Origin: Lawsonibacter sp.
Lineage (GTDB): Bacteria; Bacillota; Clostridia; Oscillospirales; Oscillospiraceae
Length of the DNA stretch: 43,309 nucleotides
Direction: 5' to 3'
Assembly: GCA_022795855.1 (NCBI GenBank)
Contig: JAAWHL010000011.1
Coordinates: forward strand, 1 to 43,309
The notes under the pieces: model-generated
What the model saw: the letters and a program-made list of their open reading frames with translations, nothing else
What the model was told of the DNA's origin: nothing
The model's database searches: none
Translations under genes and position numbers: made by a program
In this document: positions 40,306-43,309 of the stretch, piece after piece
Position numbering within the stretch: position 1 is the first letter of the stretch
Layout of the letters: each line of letters starts with the position of its first letter

Positions 40306-42441
40306 GAGGAGCTGCAGCACGCCCTGGGGCACCTGGTTCGCCTGGGCCAGCATGGCCTGGGCGGACTGGATCAGGATGTTGTTCTTGGTGTACTCCATCA
40401 TCTCGGCGGCCACGTCGGTGTCGCGGATGGTGGACTCGGCGTCCTGGATGTTCTCGGTCATCACGGCCAGGTTGTTGATGGTGTGATCGAGGCGGTTCTG
40501 GGTAGCGCCCAGAGTACCGCGGACATCGGACACGTAGTTGATGGCGTTCTTGATGACGTCAACGGCTGCCTGCGCGCTCTCCTGATCGGAGATCTTGATG
40601 TCGGCGATGCCGATGGCGGCGGTGTGGCAGTCGCTGATGCTGACCCGCAGCTGGTTGTAGCTGTCGGCGGTGTCGCCGATCTGCAGGGTCAGGCCGGCGG
40701 CGTTGCCGGAAGCGGACACGGTGGCGGGGGTACGGTTCTCATAGAGGGAGGTGGTGTTGGACTTGTTTATAGAGGTCAGGGTCATCTTGTCGCCGTCAAC
40801 GGTGACCGTGTAGTCGTTGACATAGACGTTGTTGATGGCAGTCTTCAGCGCGGCCATCACGTCACCGGTCTGGCTGGCCAGCAGGCCGCCGGCGATGCCC
40901 AGGGAGCTCAGGTCCACGGCGATGTTCCCCTTCTTGGAAACGGCGGTGCCGTCGGTGAACTCGAAGGTGACGCCGTCGATGGTCAGGCTGTCGCCCTCCT
41001 TCAGCTTGGTCACGTCCAGATTGAACTCCACGCTGGCGTCCTGCTCCTTGCTGGCGCCGGCGAACTGCTTCATGACGGAGGCCTCGGTGAGCATGCTGGC
41101 GCTCTCAGCATTGGCGTTGCCGCCAATCTTATTGGTGCCGTCCGTATAGCCGGACTTGGACTGGAAGCTCAGGCGGCCCACGGTGCCGTTGACGCCCTCG
41201 TTACCCACGGTCCAGCAGCCGTTAACCTTACCCATCTCGTCGGTGATCGTGGTCATGGCCTCGGCCAGCTTGTCGGGATTGCTGATGTCCTCGGAGGACT
41301 TGATGATGTTGCTCAGGTTGATCAGAGTCTGGCCGGCGGCGGCAGTGGTGGTGCTGTCCTTGCCGATCTTGAAGACATAGGTCTTATCGCCGGCAATCAG
41401 CGTGTCGCCGTCCTTCAGCTTGCTGAAGTCGATGTCCACATCCACCTGGGCCTGGTGGGAAGTGCCCTTGCCAAGGCCGATTGTGGTCAGCTGGACGTGG
41501 TCGTTCACGGTGCCGGTCATGGTGCCGTCCTTGGGGTCCTTGGGGTCATAGGTCACAGACACGCCGTACTTGGTGTCCACCACCTTGCCGCTGGTGCCCA
41601 TGTCGTTGACCTGGGTAAACTTGATGGTCTTGCCGGTGGCACTCATCGTATAGATGTTGCCGTCGATCTTCACGTGAGTGCCGGCGGAAGTGCCGAGGGT
41701 GTTGTTGGTGGTGTCGCTGGCCTTCAGTGCCTTGCCGCCGGAGGCAGCGATCTTGGCGGCGATGGCGCTCATGGTCGTGTTGGCGGCGGTGGTGGTGAAC
41801 TCGAGGGTGGCGTCGCCCACCTTCAGAGTGAACTTGCCGCCGGTGGTGTCCGTGATGGCCAGGTCGTCCAGGCTGACGGAGAAGATCGCGTTCTGCTGGG
41901 TGGTGACGGCGGCGGGACGGTTGGTCTTGTAGGTGGTGGTGAAGGCGTCGGACGCGCCGGCGGCCTGATACTTGTTGGTGACGATGGAATTGATGGCCGC
42001 GTCGGCGCTGACGCCGCCCATGGAGCCGTCCAGCAGCTTGATGCCGTTGAAGTTGGCGCTGTCGGCGATGCGGTTGATCTCAGAGCGCAGCTGGTCCATT
42101 TCCTTCTGCAGCTGGGCGCGGTCGGTGGTGTTGTCATAGGTGCCGTTGGCGGACATCGTGGCCAGCTCCACCATGCGGTTGAGCATGTCGTGGACCTCGG
42201 TCAGGGCGCCCTCGGCGGTCTGCACCAGGCTGATTCCGTCCTTGGCGTTCTTCTGGGCGGTCTCCAGGCCGGTGATCTGGGCCCGCATCTTCTCGGAAAT
42301 GGCCAGACCGGCGGCGTCGTCGCCGGCGCGGTTGATCTTGTAGCCGGAAGACAGCTTCTCCAGGTTCTTCTTCATGGCAGACACATTGTTGGTGTAGTTG
42401 CGGTAGGCGCCCATCGCCATAATATTATGCTGAATACGCAT
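40300..42441 (-). CDS. fliC: Flagellin, long form with a repeated central region
   Basis: The 713-residue product has the conserved flagellin ends. N-terminal: [16 protein letters not shown], then [30 protein letters not shown]-terminal: [45 protein letters not shown] to [11 protein letters not shown]. The centre (about 160-600) is Thr/Ser/Gly/Asp-rich and contains repeated modules, e.g. [20 protein letters not shown] and [20 protein letters not shown]. Many Clostridial flagellins are 270-500 residues, so this one is long. The Ser/Thr-rich centre would face outward on the filament and offers sites for O-linked modification. AGGAG lies eight bases before the ATG. A csrA-like gene is 142 bases upstream. 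Confidence 0.97.
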   Translation of the reverse strand: MRIQHNIMAMGAYRNYTNNVSAMKKNLEKLSSGYKINRAGDDAAGLAISEKMRAQITGLETAQKNAKDGISLVQTAEGALTEVHDMLNRMVELATMSANGTYDNTTDRAQLQKEMDQLRSEINRIADSANFNGIKLLDGSMGGVSADAAINSIVTNKYQAAGASDAFTTTYKTNRPAAVTTQQNAIFSVSLDDLAITDTTGGKFTLKVGDATLEFTTTAANTTMSAIAAKIAASGGKALKASDTTNNTLGTSAGTHVKIDGNIYTMSATGKTIKFTQVNDMGTSGKVVDTKYGVSVTYDPKDPKDGTMTGTVNDHVQLTTIGLGKGTSHQAQVDVDIDFSKLKDGDTLIAGDKTYVFKIGKDSTTTAAAGQTLINLSNIIKSSEDISNPDKLAEAMTTITDEMGKVNGCWTVGNEGVNGTVGRLSFQSKSGYTDGTNKIGGNANAESASMLTEASVMKQFAGASKEQDASVEFNLDVTKLKEGDSLTIDGVTFEFTDGTAVSKKGNIAVDLSSLGIAGGLLASQTGDVMAALKTAINNVYVNDYTVTVDGDKMTLTSINKSNTTSLYENRTPATVSASGNAAGLTLQIGDTADSYNQLRVSISDCHTAAIGIADIKISDQESAQAAVDVIKNAINYVSDVRGTLGATQNRLDHTINNLAVMTENIQDAESTIRDTDVAAEMMEYTKNNILIQSAQAMLAQANQVPQGVLQLLQ

Positions 42442-42501
42442 GACATAAACTCCTTTTTCAATGTTTTTTAGTGTGCCCCGGCCTTCCATTGCCTCGGCAC
42501 A
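42441..42501 (-). promoter_or_regulatory. Flagellin leader with candidate CsrA-binding sites
   Basis: TGTGCC/GGCACA (42472-42477 and 42496-42501) closes a hairpin. Inside it, GGC/GCC can hold a loop displaying GGA (42485-42487). A second GGA lies in the ribosome site (42451-42453). A loop GGA plus a ribosome-site GGA is how CsrA recognises the Bacillus subtilis hag leader. Confidence 0.5.
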
Positions 42502-42583
42502 TTTCAGGGATCTCCGGCCTTGCCAAACCGCCTGGCCGCGGCGGCTCCGCTCGTCCGGCGCGGGGATAATATTTCAAACCGGC

Positions 42584-42820
42584 CTAGGACCGCTTGAAAT
42601 CGGAAATCAGATCCTCCGACCCGCCCCGGGGCGGGACCTGCGCCAGCTTCTTCGGGCGCTGGCCGCCCTGGCGCTCCCGCACCGCGCCCCGGACAATGGG
42701 GATCTCGCGGGGCGCGTCAATGGCGAGATAGGTCCGGCCGCCCTCCGAGCGGTAGACCTGTACGACGATGTCCTCGCCAATGGTGAGATACTCGCCGGGG
42801 GTGAGGGATAATTTCAGCAT
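42584..42820 (-). CDS. csrA: CsrA-like RNA-binding regulator
   Basis: The 78-residue product matches CsrA over its first 50 residues: MLKLSLTPGEYLTIGEDIVVQV and LAIDAPREIPIVR, keeping Leu4 and the Arg of APREIPI...R used for RNA contact. The Arg usually at position 6 (LSRK) is Leu here, a change seen in some Clostridial variants. A basic tail of about 25 residues (RERQGGQRPKKLAQVPPRG) extends beyond the normal end. AGGAGG lies six bases before the ATG. It is the first gene of the flagellin unit and probably represses flagellin translation through the leader at 42441-42501. No FliW gene, the usual CsrA antagonist, is in the window. Confidence 0.85.
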   Translation of the reverse strand: MLKLSLTPGEYLTIGEDIVVQVYRSEGGRTYLAIDAPREIPIVRGAVRERQGGQRPKKLAQVPPRGGSEDLISDFKRS

Positions 42821-42926
42821 AGCTGCCTCCTTAGCCGCGTGCGGCGCGGTCCGTCGCGCCGGAGTGAACAAAAGGTATAGTTTTTGTGCACGGCCGTTTG
42901 GACTGCCCATCCGGCCGCTCACTTAC

Positions 42927-42956
42927 TTATTCGGCAGTATTTTTGAAAAGTTTAGG
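42927..42956 (-). promoter_or_regulatory. Sigma-28 (SigD/FliA) promoter of csrA-flagellin
   Basis: On the minus strand CCTAAA (42951-42956) is followed after exactly 15 bases by GCCGAATAA (42927-42935), matching the sigma-28 consensus TAAA-N15-GCCGATAA with one inserted A. The start site falls about 100 bases before csrA. The rest of the 42821-43210 gap holds only the hairpin at 43083 and AT-rich stretches. Confidence 0.85.
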
Positions 42957-43082
42957 CCTTTCCGCGAATTTTTTTCCGCGCCCGCTCCCCCTGGGCAAAA
43001 CCTATAGGATTTGTTCATGCGGGGGCGGATTCCGCGCCGCTGGCACGCGGCCGGGGCCCCAACGCCCTGCCTTTTGGAAAAC

Positions 43083-43119
43083 AGCAAGGCCTGCCGGAAC
43101 TGCTCCGGCAGGCCTTGCT
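43083..43119. terminator. Strong hairpin upstream of the recombinase gene
   Basis: A perfect 16-bp stem (43083-43098 with 43104-43119) has an ACTGC loop, followed by GCATATTTTG. It may insulate the flagellin promoter from the rightward recombinase gene, or terminate a transcript from outside. Confidence 0.7.
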
Positions 43120-43210
43120 GCATATTTTGCGGAAATATGTGCCTCAAATGTCGAATTTTGTGGTAAAATGTACTGATATTCCAAAAATTTCACATAAGGG
43201 GGAGACCGGA

Positions 43211-43309
43211 ATGTCAGGAAAAACCTACGGCTATGTTCGCGTATCAACCAGGGGCCAGCGGGAGGACCGGCAGATGATCGCCATGCGGGAGTTCGGCATC
43301 CCCCCGGAA
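43211..43309 (+). CDS. Serine recombinase (resolvase/invertase), 5' end only
   Basis: The first 33 codons read MSGKTYGYVRVST then RGQREDRQMIAMREFGIPPE, the N-terminus of the resolvase/invertase family with the catalytic Ser in YVRVST. The GGGGGAG site and ATG are clear. The rest lies beyond the window. Similar small recombinases in Clostridia accompany mobile elements or DNA inversion switches. Its closeness to the flagellin promoter makes a phase-variation role worth testing, but no inverted recombination sites were found. Confidence 0.8.
   Translation, partial: MSGKTYGYVRVSTRGQREDRQMIAMREFGIPPE

Noticed and set aside
40237-42471. Long open frame on the plus strand opposite flagellin
   Set aside because: It mirrors the flagellin coding strand, is rich in Gly/Val/His/Gln typical of antisense frames in GC-rich DNA, and has no ribosome site.
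43083-43119. Hairpin considered as a recombination crossover (hix-like) site
   Set aside because: It is a perfect GC-rich stem-loop like the other terminators here; no matching inverted copy was found on the other side of the flagellin promoter.

Overview
The window comes from a GC-rich, Gram-positive-type member of the Clostridia, most like gut Oscillospiraceae such as Flavonifractor, Intestinimonas or Lawsonibacter. This is an inference from gene content: a WalRK-YycH-YycI set, lipoprotein-type binding proteins without outer-membrane genes, strong AGGAGG ribosome sites, frequent GTG and TTG starts, a CsrA-like protein upstream of flagellin, and a sigma-28 type promoter. No database search was possible, so the genus is not certain. 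No tRNA, rRNA, CRISPR array or complete insertion sequence was seen.

Layout. 1-2.5 kb: a LysR regulator stub that ends inside a terminator, diverging from a membrane-anchored alpha/beta hydrolase. 2.5-5.8 kb: a membrane sensor with an AraC-type DNA-binding end, translationally coupled to an orphan TRAP-type binding lipoprotein. 5.9-12 kb: leftward housekeeping and envelope genes (SMI1/KNR4 protein, beta-CASP metallo-hydrolase, HAD phosphatase, CBS/CorC protein, YcxB-like protein, TauE/SafE permease). 12-18 kb: a carboxylate operon, read leftward as type I dehydroquinase, TctC, TctB, TctA and an amidohydrolase-fold protein, with a divergent LysR gene. 18-23.4 kb: a sulfur operon (CoA-disulfide reductase with rhodanese end, siroheme/ferredoxin reductase-like protein, YeiH-type exporter), again with a divergent LysR gene. 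23.4-29.9 kb: murI, then NUDIX-walR-walK-yycH-yycI. 29.9-34.5 kb: a DUF815 ATPase diverging from dus, an ECF sigma factor, its anti-sigma factor and a TPR-like membrane protein, from two promoters whose -35 boxes overlap.

34.7-43.3 kb is the most unusual part. Read leftward, a sigma-28 type promoter drives a csrA-like gene and a 713-residue flagellin. Behind them lie a 690-residue protein with sulfotransferase-like motifs, an APS-kinase-like/methyltransferase fusion, and a PHP-family phosphatase of the 3',5'-nucleoside bisphosphate type. Together these three could make PAPS, use it as sulfate donor, and remove the inhibitory by-product PAP. The proposal is a flagellum-linked sulfation (and methylation) cassette, probably acting on flagellin or its glycan. 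Two XRE-type regulators follow, one fused to a transposase-derived DUF4096 domain. A serine recombinase gene begins at the right edge.

Several regulatory sites can be read directly: a 16-bp palindrome before the hydrolase gene, LysR-type dyads before both complete LysR operons, a TAGGTA/TACCTA dyad before yeiH, and two GGA motifs (one in a hairpin loop, one in the ribosome site) in the flagellin leader that resemble the CsrA targets of Bacillus hag.
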